Shown one piece after another: positions 33,003-43,990 of a stretch of DNA of 64,000 nt (position 1 is its first letter; the number at the start of each line of letters is the position of its first letter). The DNA is taken from positions 62,001 to 126,000 of the forward strand of contig JAIFAC010000136.1 of the NCBI GenBank assembly GCA_026545765.1, written 5' to 3'. The position numbers were made by a program, and so were the translations under genes. The notes under the pieces are model-generated. The model did not search any database. It saw only the letters and a list, made by a program, of their open reading frames with translations, and was not told where the DNA came from. This stretch comes from Plantago major (Eukaryota > Streptophyta > Magnoliopsida > Lamiales > Plantaginaceae).

Positions 33003-34526
33003 GTTGAGACAATATTCTAACGTCTCATATGGTCCTTTTTAGCGGTCTTTTGTTAGTCTTTGACCTTAGTTTTATAGTGTTTTTGTACGTTTTTATGCTT
33101 TGGTGCTTTGTTTGTGTTTTGTAGGATTTTTGTGTCCCGAAGGTGAAAATCGGAGTGAAAACTTTGGTTCTAGATCTTTGAATGTAGAGTAACTGGGCGA
33201 AAATTTTTGTTAGTCTTTGACCTTAGTTTTATAGTGTTTTTGTACGTTTTTATGCTTTGGTGCTTTGTTTGTGTTTTGTAGGATTTTTGTGTCCCGAAGG
33301 TGAATCTCGGAGTGAAAACTTTGGTTCTAGATCTTTGAATGTAGAGTAACTAGGCGAAAATGGAAGTGGATTCGGAGTTCGGACGAAGATTTGAGAGCCG
33401 TTTTAGCGAAGCTTGCAAAAGTGATGTTTTACGGAGCAGTCTAGCCATTTTGGCCATAACTCTCTCTCATGTCCGATTGACCTGAGCTTGGTGTCCACGG
33501 AAAGCTAATTCAAAGGGCTACAACTTTTGTTTTGGAAGCATGGCCAAAGTCTGTCTTCAGTAAACATTACAGAGGTTTTAAGCTCGCCGCGGAGAAATTT
33601 TGCGAGAGCAATTTGGGTGCCTAAACAGTGTCTCGCTGGGGCGAGATTCGGCGAGATTTGCGATAAAACCTCATAGATTCAGCGAAAAAACTCCTTTTTA
33701 GGTTAGAATTAGGTCTTCCTTTTGCCATAACTTCATATACTTGATTTTTTCATGGAAAAAGAGGCTCCTAGACATTATTCTTGACATTGAAACACATTGG
33801 ATATTGGTTTTATCTTTGATTGAAGGATTGATATCAAATTCCTGATTATTGTGGTAATTCTCTATTGTTTATCTCTTTACAATTCGTTCTTGTTCTTGTT
33901 GTCGAATTGTATGAGCTTGCATGCGATTATCATTCTGTTTATGTTTAACATGAGCAATATCTTGAATTCTTTGATCCTTGCTTCTATCATGAGTAGCTAA
34001 ACCACTCCGAACACGGTAGTTATGTGATAGTATTGTATATTCGTTTCTAGGGTTTTGGATTCATTCATATCGGTTCGTCTAGTTCAAAATCTTCGTAAAA
34101 CCTTCAATCCAATAAGCTAGTTCAAGACTTTCAAAATCGTTTTCGGTTAAGGATCGTGGATTGACAACCCACAATTACTCTAGTTTGAAATATTCAAATA
34201 ACGATTGGTTGAATTGGATTGATTGATTTCTTTACGCCGACCGTGTGACAAATATGAATGATTGCCCTAGAACGAATTAGCATTACTTGATCATTACTAC
34301 TGTGTTCATCTTCTCTCATTGTTAAAAATCTTTATTTGCTTTATCTTATTCTAGTTTTTAGAAACAACCATCTTACAAATCAATCTATTTTCACAAGTAA
34401 CTGTTTGCTTTCCAACCGTTGTGATAGCTTAATTGGTTCCTTAGCGAACGATCATGTGGTTAGCATTGTCTGTCTAGAACAACTGCTTACTACTTGTTTT
34501 CTAAGTATTAATTTGAGCACATCACC
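33003..34526 (+). repeat. Athila-like gypsy LTR, left LTR of the second copy
   Basis: Noncoding. Shares ATGAGTAGCTAAAC and the 3' end TTAATTTGAGCACATCA with the other gypsy LTRs here. Contains a 157-bp tandem duplication near its start. The left boundary is uncertain. Confidence 0.55.
33052..33365 (+). repeat. 157-bp tandem duplication
   Basis: 33052-33208 and 33209-33365 are nearly identical (only a few mismatches, such as GAAAATCGG versus GAATCTCGG and AACTGGGC versus AACTAGGC). Confidence 0.95.
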
Positions 34527-35238
34527 TACCGAAGAAACCCGACCCAGGAGCTTTCAACATAAACGTAGTCATCAAGGGGAAGACAGTCACAGGAACTCTG
34601 GACTTACGAGCCAGCATTAACATGATGCCACTTGACGTCTATAACAAACTCAACTTAGCAGGCCTGATAAAAACAAGAATATGGATATTGGTCGTCGATG
34701 GTTCTGCTACAACTGCCTGCGGAAAGATTCATAATGTAACCACGAAATTGGAGGGACTAGATATTCTTGTGGATTATCTGATTGCGGACTATGAGGATCC
34801 AGATAATGATACTATGCTTCTGGGAAGACCATTCCAGGCCACCACCAACACCATCATCAACGTGGTGAGACTTTGGAAGAAGCGAAGGCAGCAAGGATCA
34901 ATTATGCCACGAGGAATTGGTGGATGTACAGTGAGGAGGAGATAATGGACCCTCTAGATGGCCTGATAACACCGACGGATCTATTTCAGACAAACTGGGA
35001 GACAAAAGGAGAATCGAATGAAAGCACTCTTCCATCAATCCCCGATGAGTACTTTGAGTCAGAAGACGACAATTGGAAGTATGGATTTGCAGAGGATGTT
35101 AATGGATGGAATATTCTAAAGGAAAGTAATGAATATCTCGAGTTCACCTTTGATATCGACATGGATCCGGAGCTAGACGAGGTCGAGGAAGAAGAAATGA
35201 AACGTTTGGTGGAAGATGCGAGCTACGCAACAAGGTAA
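34527..35238 (+). pseudogene. pol: gypsy protease relic and short downstream coding remnant
   Basis: From about 34533 the frame reads PGAFNINVVIKGKTVTGTLD and the active-site region DLRASINMMPLDVYNKLNL, with Arg where the family has Gly (DLGAS). LIADYEDPD and MLLGRPFQAT follow, the conserved LGRPF. The frame is kept to about 34900, then shifts to 34873-35238, an acidic stretch (DIDMDPELDEVEEEEMKRL). RT, RNase H and integrase are missing: the protease region runs straight into the 3' noncoding region. Family activity would be polyprotein cleavage; the Arg should abolish it. Confidence 0.7.
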
Positions 35239-38000
35239 TGGTTGGACAAACGTTCCAACGAGTTCGAGGGTCTAGACCTCGACAAATAAGCCATCACGAA
35301 ACAGGGGTCGAGCTATAAGACCTAAAACAAGCACTTTTTGGGAGGCAACCCAAGGTCACGTTTAATTTACGCACTTGCATTCACATTTTTAATTTTCGTT
35401 TTTCATTTTCTCGATTTCCACGCCAAAAATCTTATCAAAAAACTTTCAGAATCTTTTCAAAGGTCTTAATTTATTACTTAGGATCATAATTGCATTTCGA
35501 AAAATGAAAAACCAAAAAGAATTAAAAAATGCGGAAACTCGCGAAAGGAGAAGCAGCTTCCCCTTATAAACTCCCAAAAACGTTTTTTAGCTCCCCTCAT
35601 TTCATTCTTCTCTCAAAATTCTTCACACACCCCACAAGTTGAGCTTTTCCATTGCATTCTTAGCTTGCACATCCATTAAAAACATCAAGTAAGTGATCTC
35701 TACTCTATTCTATCTCAATTACATCTCCATTATCAAGTTTAAATCTTTAACCTCTTTGCTAGCACTTTCTTCTTGCTTCTTGGGTGTTATGCAATTACAT
35801 GCTTCAATTGATTGATATGGTTATGTATTGTTGATAGGAAGACATGCTTACTTATAGTATTCAACTCATTATCACTTGTCTTAGTGGAGATATGACAATT
35901 TGATAGAGAAATTGAGAGTTTTTGTTCATGCTCACCAAGTGTTTGATAAAATGCCCAAGGAAACAAATTATCTTGTTGACTTCTTTCTCTTTCGATTACA
36001 TGCTCGTATGATTATTACATGATGAATTATGATTAAAAAACATACTTGCTAAGTCATATGCTCATTAGGATGAAATTTCATTGCAATATGCTTTACACTT
36101 TGATACTTGACACTTTTAAAAAGATGAGCTTACATGCCTAGTTCATGCATCATTTTGGAAGAGCTATTTATCTTATTGCTAGCTAAGACTTGATATACTT
36201 GATGTACCAAACACTAGGTATGGGGGAGTGAAAACCCCATCGGATTCTCATGTTAGCCTTAGATTTTATTTAGCTCCACACATTTTTTTGAACCTAGGTA
36301 CTATGAAGAAGGCACAAATGGGAGACTCAAGCAAGAAGAGGGGAAGATCCGGGAAAAGCAACAACTATTCCTCACTTTCTAAAGAATCCCAAGCATGGTT
36401 GGAAACAAATAAGAACCGAGGAGCGGTCTCCGAAAGGAACATCCAGATTAACTTTGGCGGAAGAGAATCCTCTGCATTGTAAATATGTATATAATTTTTT
36501 TTCTATTTTTAGTTTGGTGGTGTGTTGAGATGTATGTTACCTGCTCTTGTGATTAAGTGGGGTGATATGTTAGCCACTTTTGCGTAATTTGTTTGTGTCG
36601 TCTTTTGGCCTAATTTATTTATTTATTTATTTATTTTGTGTTTGAGTCTGAGTTCTATTGACAAGTCGGATGTCTATTGCATGAGATAAGCTTTCTTCTA
36701 ATGTGATCTTTGAAGGCCTTTAACTAGTAGTAAGGAATTTTCGAAATTACTTTAGTCCGTTTCACTTATACATAGCAAGTCTTCCTATTCAAGTAATCAA
36801 AAAGCCGGTGAGAAGCCTTTTGAGCCGATGAAAAAATATTGTACCGGCATTGTGTGATTCTAGTTAGGAAGAGGAAGGACAAGTTCCTTGCGCCACTTCA
36901 TATACATGTGCACTCTTTTTAAAACGGGTATAACGAACGGCATTTCGACTTGTTATCTCGACTCCCAAACCCGTTCCAAGGAACAGGTTTGGGGAGAAGG
37001 GTACTTGTTGCATCATACTCAAGCTCACTACAATCTATACCTTTGAGCATATGGTCGAATTTTGAAATTGCTTTGTATTGCTTGCTACCGTTCTAAAAAA
37101 AATGCAAAGGAAAAAAGAAATAAATCTCGGAGGTGTTTTTCCCTGGATCCTAGTGATCATTTGAGATCGTGTTGGGCATTCTCAAATACTATCTATAAAC
37201 CAATGTGGGGCTAATTTTGTCTATGTTGTGAGGGTTGATGGTTTTGTTCTCAAAATGCATGTCAAATACTACCTATAAACCAGCGCGTGGGAGTTCTCGT
37301 ATGTTGTGAGGGTTGATGTTTTTGTTCTCAAAATGCATACCAAATACTGCCTATAAACCAGGGCGTGGGTGGTTCTCGTATGTTGTGAGGGTTGATGGGG
37401 TGTACTCCAAACCGACACGCACAAAAGTGCGGATCTTGAATAACCTATTGGATACACTTGCAAAAATGAGATTAAAAAAATGAGATAAAAAAATGAAAAA
37501 ATGATGAAAATCTGTGCAAAAAGAGCAAAGCACACAAAAAAAGAAAAAAACGAACGGTAGCCATTTTATTCTTATGTATTGATTCGACCTCTTTTCAAGA
37601 AAAGTCTTTTTTTATCCATTTGATTTGAGTGCAAATGAATATAATATTAGTGGCAATCTTGTGACGTTTGTTGTCACCTTCCTAAGGTTAATTCTTGAGT
37701 GATTACCCTTTTTACCGGACACTTCCTCGAGAGATTAGAGTTGCACTTATATTATCCTTGTGAGGGACTTCTTGAGTAAGTCGAAGTTTTATTTACTTGT
37801 GAAACGGAAGATTGTGATCCTTGCTAAGCTACTTGCAAACGTTAGAGGGAATACAAGTTTACATCAGTTTAAGGCTTGACTCTTGCAATAGTTGTTCCAG
37901 TAGCTTGTCGATTGAACTCTTCCTTGTTGTGTTTGTCTTTGTGATTTTTTCTTTCTAGGACATTTTAGAGTGTTTGTTTGTTCGAGGACGAGCAAAGGTT
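35239..38000 (+). other. 3' noncoding region of the second Athila-like element
   Basis: No gene with recognisable product. It starts with CTTTTTGGGAGGCAACCCAAG at about 35335, a landmark found just after pol in such elements. It has a 78-81-bp repeat at 37180-37400 and ends with GACGAGCAAAGGTTCGGTTT before the LTR. A small open frame at 36303-36482 (MKKAQMGDSSKKRGRSGKSN) is unremarkable. Confidence 0.6.
37180..37400 (+). repeat. tandem repeat, three units of 78-81 bp
   Basis: CAAATACTA(T/C)CTATAAACC-type units start at about 37182, 37263 and 37341. Each is followed by GTTGTGAGGGTTGATG and (in the first two) TTTTGTTCTCAAAATGCAT. Confidence 0.85.
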
Positions 38001-38789
38001 CGGTTTCGGGAGTTTCATGAGTTGTTATTTTCACGACTTATTTAGTCTTTTTTACCGTATTTTGTTAAGTCCTTTAGCCTTTTTATTGTTGTTTTAGTGG
38101 TTTTTTACGTTTTGGTAGTTTGTGTGTTTTTGTAGTTTTTGGGTGTTTCTAGGTAAAAAGGCAAGAAGAGGGAGGATCGTACGCGAATCGAAGTTCGTTC
38201 GAGAGTTTCTAGAAGCGTACCATGCCTTGGTGGGCCAACAACTCCAAGGGGTGACTAGGAAGTGGTTAAAAGGAAGTCAAAAAAGAGAAAGTGGGGAAAA
38301 ACTACATCTTTCCCGAACTACAGCTCACTGTGGTGAGCCTCATTGCCAAATGAGCTCACCGCGGTCACCAAAACATAAACATTGGGAATTGCAGTTGACC
38401 GCGGTAACCTTCCTACCTCACCGCGGCGAGACCTATTCAAACCCACGATTTCTGGAAGCTTTCTCCACTATTTTGAATTTGAACTTCCTTAGTTTGTATA
38501 TATAGTTCATTTGTAACTCGTTTTTCAAATATTCTCAGACATTCTTAGACCTACTTTCATACATTCAAAGTATTAATATCTTTCAGACGATCACTTGAAT
38601 TGAAGAGTCGAGGTAATCAATTGTGCAACTACTATTTAGATTGTACGTGACAAATTGTTACCTTTGTACGTTTTCATCTTGATGCATCGGTTATGATTTG
38701 TGACTCTTTATCATCCATTAGAAGTACAAATTGCATCTGAGCTGCGTATAGTGCATCCTTAATTTGTTTGTATCGTATAAGCAAACTTT
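38001..38789 (+). repeat. Athila-like gypsy LTR, 5' part
   Basis: Starts near TCATGAGTTG after the GGTTCGGTTTCGGGAG tract. The downstream half (38640-38780) aligns with the reversed LTR piece at 43371-43985: GTACGTGACA, CATCGGT..GA and CATCCATTAG are all present. Interrupted at about 38790. Confidence 0.6.
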
Positions 38790-40620
38790 TATATTAGCAG
38801 CGTACTTATTATCCGTATTTGGTATTACTTAAAAGAGTCCGTTTTTTCGAGAGACCCCTACATATAGGAGAATCCCGAAAGTCCGCTTCAAATGTTAAAA
38901 CTAGACAATTATACATTTTTTCTCGACTTGGCTTCTGATGATTTTTCGTGTATCTTTTGACCCGGATTCATTAAAAACGGGTCAAGTAAATACTAGACAA
39001 TATAATGTAAAAATTAGATAATATAGACAATTATATTACACTGAATGAGTAAATTTCTGGACAAGTAATAAAACTAGACAATTTATTTACAAAACTAGAC
39101 AATTCAGTTACAAAACTAGACAATATGTTGTGAAACCTAGACAATTATGTAGGTCATTTATCAAACTTGAGAAGCTTTTTCATCAGCAGCTTTCTTTGCT
39201 TCTAGCTTTTTCAACTTTTCATTCCCCTGCATTTGCTTTATCGCATCTTCTTTGTTAAATGATGGTCCATATGCTTGATCAGAAAAACACCACAGTCAGA
39301 AGTACTAAGATTCACAGTCCAATCAACACATATTAAAAACTATACAGTTTATATGAAAAACTAGACAATACATACTAAAAACTAGACAGTTCAACACAAC
39401 TGCACAACATGCAGATATAACATGAAAAACTAGACAAATATTGTTAAAAAATGGACCATATGTGTTAAAAGCTAAAACATAAGGTATTTACATAAAAACT
39501 AAACAATATATGTTAAAAACTAGACAATTTCACACAAAAAGCTATAAAGACATTAAAAAGTAGACAATATATGTTAAAAACTAGACAATTTCACACAAAA
39601 CATTCAGAAAAATTCTAACAAACAACAAATCCCCACCAAAAACATATATAACATATATAGTGTACACAACCACATAGCAAATCTAAAAATCATAAAAAGT
39701 AGATGATACATGTTAAAAACTAGATAATACATACTAAAACCTAGACAACTGCACGACAAAAAAACTACACCAGCAACAACGAACAACATAGACAATTTAT
39801 ACACAAAACTAATCCAGCAACGAACAACATAGACAAATTTTTACTAAAACATAGACAATTTCTACTAAAATATAGATCATCTATAAAAAAAAAAAAAACT
39901 AGACAATTTATAATGTTGTGTCACTTGGATCTCCTACAAACTCGGAAGTCTCCTCAAGTTCATACTACCCCAAAGTATAATGGTGTTGCTTAGCAAAACG
40001 ACACCCTCAAATTCAATAAACTACCGTCGCTATGGTGAAAGAGAATTAGGCATAAACTAAAAATTACACAAAATCAATCAATCTCACCTAAGTTTGACGA
40101 GTCTTATGAAAATCAACACATCAAAGCCATGCGGATCGAGAATCTCCTCCTCAGTGAGTTGAATTCCGCTATGAATCCATCCAACAGTCGAGAACTTGAA
40201 ACTCCGAAGATCTGCAAATGTTTGTCGTCTCAGTTGTCATGTCTAGATCGTAGATCGGACATCTCGTGGAGCGTACATAATGAATTGAGGTGCAGTGGTG
40301 GCGGGCGGTGGCGGCGATGGGCGGCGACGGGGAGAGGAGCTTGGATTTGAAGCGGTTATAGGTAGAATATTTTTGGAGAGAAACGATTCTGCAAAATGGG
40401 GAAGGGTGAATACTGTAGATTCATATGAAAGTTGTGTTTTTATATGAAACTCATATCAGATCCGTGAAAATTGGACCGACCTAGGAGCAAGAAGGACCCG
40501 TGAAAACTGGTCAAAATGGGCAAAAATCAAATATAGAAAATTTTTATACAAAACTAGGGGTCTCTTTGGACTCTCCAAATGAACAAGGACTTTTATAAGA
40601 CTTAGTATATTACAATAGTA
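38790..40620. mobile_element. 1.8-kb insertion full of 'aaactagacaat' words, possible nonautonomous DNA element
   Basis: Splits a gypsy LTR. The outer parts are imperfectly inverted: left AAAAGAGTCCGTTTTTTCGAGAG then ACCCCTA; on the right, read in reverse, AAAAGTCCTTGTTC, then GGAGAGTCC and GACCCCTA. The middle (38890-39910) holds more than 20 copies of AAACTAGACAAT-like words. At 40100-40370 there is a GC-richer stretch (the GGCGGGCGGTGGCGGCGATG part), perhaps a captured gene scrap. No transposase. The flanks share about 50 bp (38758 and 40633), too long and diverged for a simple target duplication. Confidence 0.4.
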
Positions 40621-40905
40621 AGAGTGATGAGTTGCGTATAATGCATCCTTAATTGGTTCGTATCGCATAAGCACACTTTTGAAGGGGTTAACTACTTCGT
40701 TTGTATGTAGAATTGCATGATTTAGGGTTTACCTTTCTTGTGTATGTTAGATAGTGTATGGTTTTGAGTAATCAAACTTATCCACGCATTATTAACAATC
40801 AACACAAGCGAATTTAGTCTATAGAACTAGCTTAATCAATTCTTCGAGAGAACGATTATGTGGTTTAGTTGTGTCTGTCTACAACACTACTTAATTTGAG
40901 TACAT
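40621..40905 (+). repeat. Athila-like gypsy LTR, 3' part
   Basis: Resumes the LTR after the insertion: GAATTGCATGATTTAGGGTT, CACAAGCGA and AACTAGCTTAATCAATTC all align with 43371-43640 in reverse. It ends with ATTTGAGTACATCA, followed by CTCGAGAGCGAC. Confidence 0.65.
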
Positions 40906-41928
40906 CACTCGAGAGCGACAACAAGACGGTAAAAAAGACCAAATGAGACGGTGTAAAACCGACTCATCAGGTTCAACCGGAAAACCGATTTAACTAGAAC
41001 TTGTTCTAACCCCTCGAGTCGGCCCTTCTTCTCCAAGTCCTCGTTAGGGTTTATGGCTCCATGGGAGGCGAATTGGAGCTCCAATTCTCCTCCTTTCTTG
41101 CCAAATTCATCCCTCTCCTTACCTTCTTCCACCCTTGCGTCCTACTTCTCCACCATAGCACCTCTCAATTCCATTCGATTCAATAGAAATCAAGGATTTG
41201 GGTTTCTCCTCCTTTCTTTCCCCAATCTCCACCTTCTTCGACTCCGCTATGTCCCTGTGAATTTCCTTCTTCCTTATTCCGTCGCCTCCTCAATCGAATT
41301 CACCCCTCTTGTTCAGATTTGATTTTTCAACCACCCTTGTAGCATGTCTCCAATCTCATTCACCGTTTCTTCAACCCGTATGATCCTCAGTGTGGTGGAT
41401 TTCTTCGTTGTGGAAGCGTTGACCTCGGCTCTGAGGCCATATGATGGGATGCTGGTTCCCATTGATAATTCGTAGTTCGAATTATCAAGCATCTCGTTCC
41501 TTAGAACGACCTCCAAGAGATTTTTTGGCATGAATTAGAAGAAAAGATAAAAAACACTTACATGAAACGAGAATTTTAGCAAGGTAGTCATGCCTTTCGA
41601 CGACACGTATTTCAACAAAAAAGGAACTTGATTAATATTCAACTGATTAGGGCCAAACCCTAATGGATCAATTTATATTAGCTACCTTACATGATATTTT
41701 CGGTAGTCTAAAACTGTAGAAGAAGTAAAAGATATGCTGAAATATAATAAATCTACTTATCGTATCATCTAGAGAAAATCTAGATGTCGTCTTGTTCTAT
41801 ATCTGTGGCTAAAACAAGACTATTAACATAATTAATAAAATAATACTAAATTAAATATAATTGGGGTCCAAGTGCACATTTTGCCCGCACTATTGCTCAC
41901 AAATACGGAATCGCGATGGACCGAAAAT
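40906..41928. other. intergenic, two unassigned small open frames
   Basis: A plus frame at 41053-41322 (from ATG, 89 codons, Ser/Pro/Leu-rich) and a minus frame at 41531-41313 (from ATG, MPKNLLEVVLRNEMLDNSNY, 72 codons) overlap at their ends. Neither shows a domain I recognise. The minus frame has ordinary amino-acid composition and could be an exon remnant. From 41532 to 41928 nothing is seen except AT-rich sequence that may include the 3' UTR of the peptide gene to the right. Confidence 0.3.
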
Positions 41929-42531
41929 TCATTGTTCCATCACATATCGTCCTGTCATAGGATTTGGGCTGTCCTCAACATGTCTACTGGATTTCCAAGG
42001 TAAACATTGGAGGTTAGAGCAAGGACCATCCCATGAAGTTGCACATTTGCCCCCATCGTAACACTTGCAAATCATTCCAAGATTGTTCGCCAACAATTGG
42101 GTGCGAACGGTACCTGTATATTCGTCATAAATAAATTCAATATTCAATATAACAGTAAAAAGGTGATTGGGAGTAAAGTTCTATATTCTTCGTCTGAACA
42201 TAATAAAACTAAACTTATTTGTAGTATAAAAAATAATTAAACAAATCTAAACTGAAATATAATACAAACAACTAAATAAATCCGAAATGAAATATACTAC
42301 AAACAACTAAACAAATCTAAATTGAAATTAATGAATTTTCAGATGAACACTTTAATTACAAAATAGCTAGCAAACATATATATGTGACGAGAACTTACAC
42401 TTGCTTTGAGAACTATTAGAAAATGGCCTAGCTTGGGCCATGCTTGTCTCAATGAAACTGACGAAACAAAAGCTAATTAGAACAATTAGCAAGAATAAGA
42501 AATTCAACGACTTCATCTTTAACATATCCAT
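41929..42531 (-). CDS. small secreted cysteine-rich peptide, two exons
   Basis: Exon 1 is 42531-42399 (133 nt), the intron 42398-42114 (285 nt, GTAAGT...ATACAG) and exon 2 42113-41929 (185 nt), together 105 codons. The join completes a Cys codon (T|GT). Residues 8-31 are a strong signal peptide (LNFLFLLIVLISFCFVSFIE, then TSMAQA); cleavage is expected near residue 32-34. The mature part has six Cys (45, 60, 62, 68, 76, 81; pattern C-x14-C-x-C-x5-C-x7-C-x4-C) with the motifs CKCYDGGKC and CSNLQCLPWK. Alternative starts are 42525 and 42516. This fits an apoplastic cysteine-rich peptide with three disulfides. I cannot name the family or its receptor. It is the clearest non-transposon gene in the window. 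Confidence 0.78.
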
Positions 42532-42570
42532 TGGTTTATCTTCTACAAGGTGTTACCAGTTTATAATATG

Positions 42571-42582
42571 CTATATATAATG
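42571..42582 (-). promoter_or_regulatory. TATA box of the cysteine-rich peptide gene
   Basis: The minus strand reads CATTATATATAGCATATT, about 40-50 bp upstream of the first ATG (42531). This predicts a very short leader. If the start site lies further down, the ATG at 42516 would be used. Confidence 0.5.
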
Positions 42583-42873
42583 ACACCTTATAATTGTGCA
42601 GCCCTATTTAAACCATCGTTTACGTGAGAGAATAGTACTATTTTAGTATTTATGATTAATTAATCGGCAGGAGAAAGAACATTTCATCACGGGTTCTTTG
42701 TACATACGGGGTTTGTGTAATCTAGAAAGATGGCTTTCTTGTTTTGTTTACGTCTTCTAGAAGACAAGCACGACGTGTCTCTCGGTTTAACTGTTTCCCA
42801 GCTTCTCATTGGAAACTTCTTTTACGTCATGAAGACTTAAACTCAAGTCAATATAACATAGTTTTCGTTAGTA

Positions 42874-43212
42874 CTTCTTTTACGTCCCTGTTTAACTGTT
42901 TCTCATCTGACTTTTGATAAAAAAATAAAAGAAAAAGTGCATGGTTGAATAATATTTAAACGTAAAAATATAAGGAAAAGTGGAAGGTTAAATAATATTT
43001 AAATGTGAAATAATAAATAATTAGTAAAAATTGGTAATGGGTTGATAAATTAGAAAGTTGGGTATTATTTAATAGAAGAATGAATAAAATGAGATAGTGG
43101 ATTGATATAGAAAACTGGGGTGTAGGTTTATTGTCAAAAATGAGAAAGGGAAAACTTGGAGTGGGGCGACGAAAAGGGCAAAATGGTAAACTTGGGGTGG
43201 GAAGAGAGGAAG
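42874..43212. mobile_element. Stowaway-like MITE, 339 bp
   Basis: Flanked by TA on both sides (42872-42873 and 43213-43214). Ends are imperfectly inverted: CTTCTTTTACGTCCCTG on the left and CTTCCTCTCTTCCCACCCC read inward from the right. The internal sequence resembles the MITE at 58120-58452. No coding capacity. Confidence 0.55.
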
Positions 43213-43370
43213 TAGTGAGTAGTAACAACTAAACTTACACAAATTCTTGAAACGGACATGCCACTATCGAGGTAACTGATAGTTGACGAATATTTTTAAG
43301 TATGAGTACACTATTTTAAATCATATAAACAATGTTTTATAAGTTATATTTCTTGTCATTTCTATGAGTG

Positions 43371-43990
43371 ATGCGCTCAAAATTTAATACTTATATTAAC
43401 ACAAGTAGTAAAGCGATTATTATAGACAGGCAAGGCTTAAACCACATGTTTGTTCTCTCGATGAATTGATTAAGCTAGTTCTATAGAATAGACTCGCTTG
43501 TGTTGGTTAAAAACAGATAGTGTGGATAGTGATACTTCAACCCTAGAATAAAATTTAACATGCACATGACAAGGTAAAATCTAGATCATGCAATTCTACA
43601 AACAATGAAGCCAATAAATCCTTTGATGAAGTGTGCTGATACGAAGATGACCAATTAAGGATACACTAATCGCAGTTCATCACCTTGCTATAGAAAGTAC
43701 AACCAAATAAGGGATATAAATACGTAATCACTACAAAGAGCCTGTCACGAGCTATGCGATCATACGGATATAGCCTAATGGATGATTAAATAACAACAAG
43801 TTCACACCGATACACCAAGATTCAGTAATCAAAGTACCAACCTGTCACGTACAAGCTAAATAGTAGTTGCACGATTGATACCTGGATACATCAGTGACAA
43901 GAGATCGTCTGAAAGGAAATAATACTTCTATTGCAAGAGAGATTGAATCTCTAGAGTGTTTACAATGCTTGAATTGAAATAAAATAGACT
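43371..43990 (-). repeat. Athila-like gypsy LTR fragment, reversed
   Basis: The minus strand aligns with 38640-38780 plus 40621-40900 as one uninterrupted sequence and ends ...GAGCGCATCA near 43371. It shows what the other LTR looked like without its insertion. Cut on the right by the 102-bp array. Confidence 0.65.

Noticed and set aside
36228..36482. Small gene starting MKTPSDSHVSLRFYLA
   Set aside because: It lies in the 3' noncoding region of a gypsy element, lacks a domain, and the other gypsy copy has no equivalent frame.
38890..39910. CRISPR-like array of short repeats (aaactagacaat)
   Set aside because: Repeats are degenerate and irregularly spaced in a plant retroelement context; there are no uniform spacers or cas genes.
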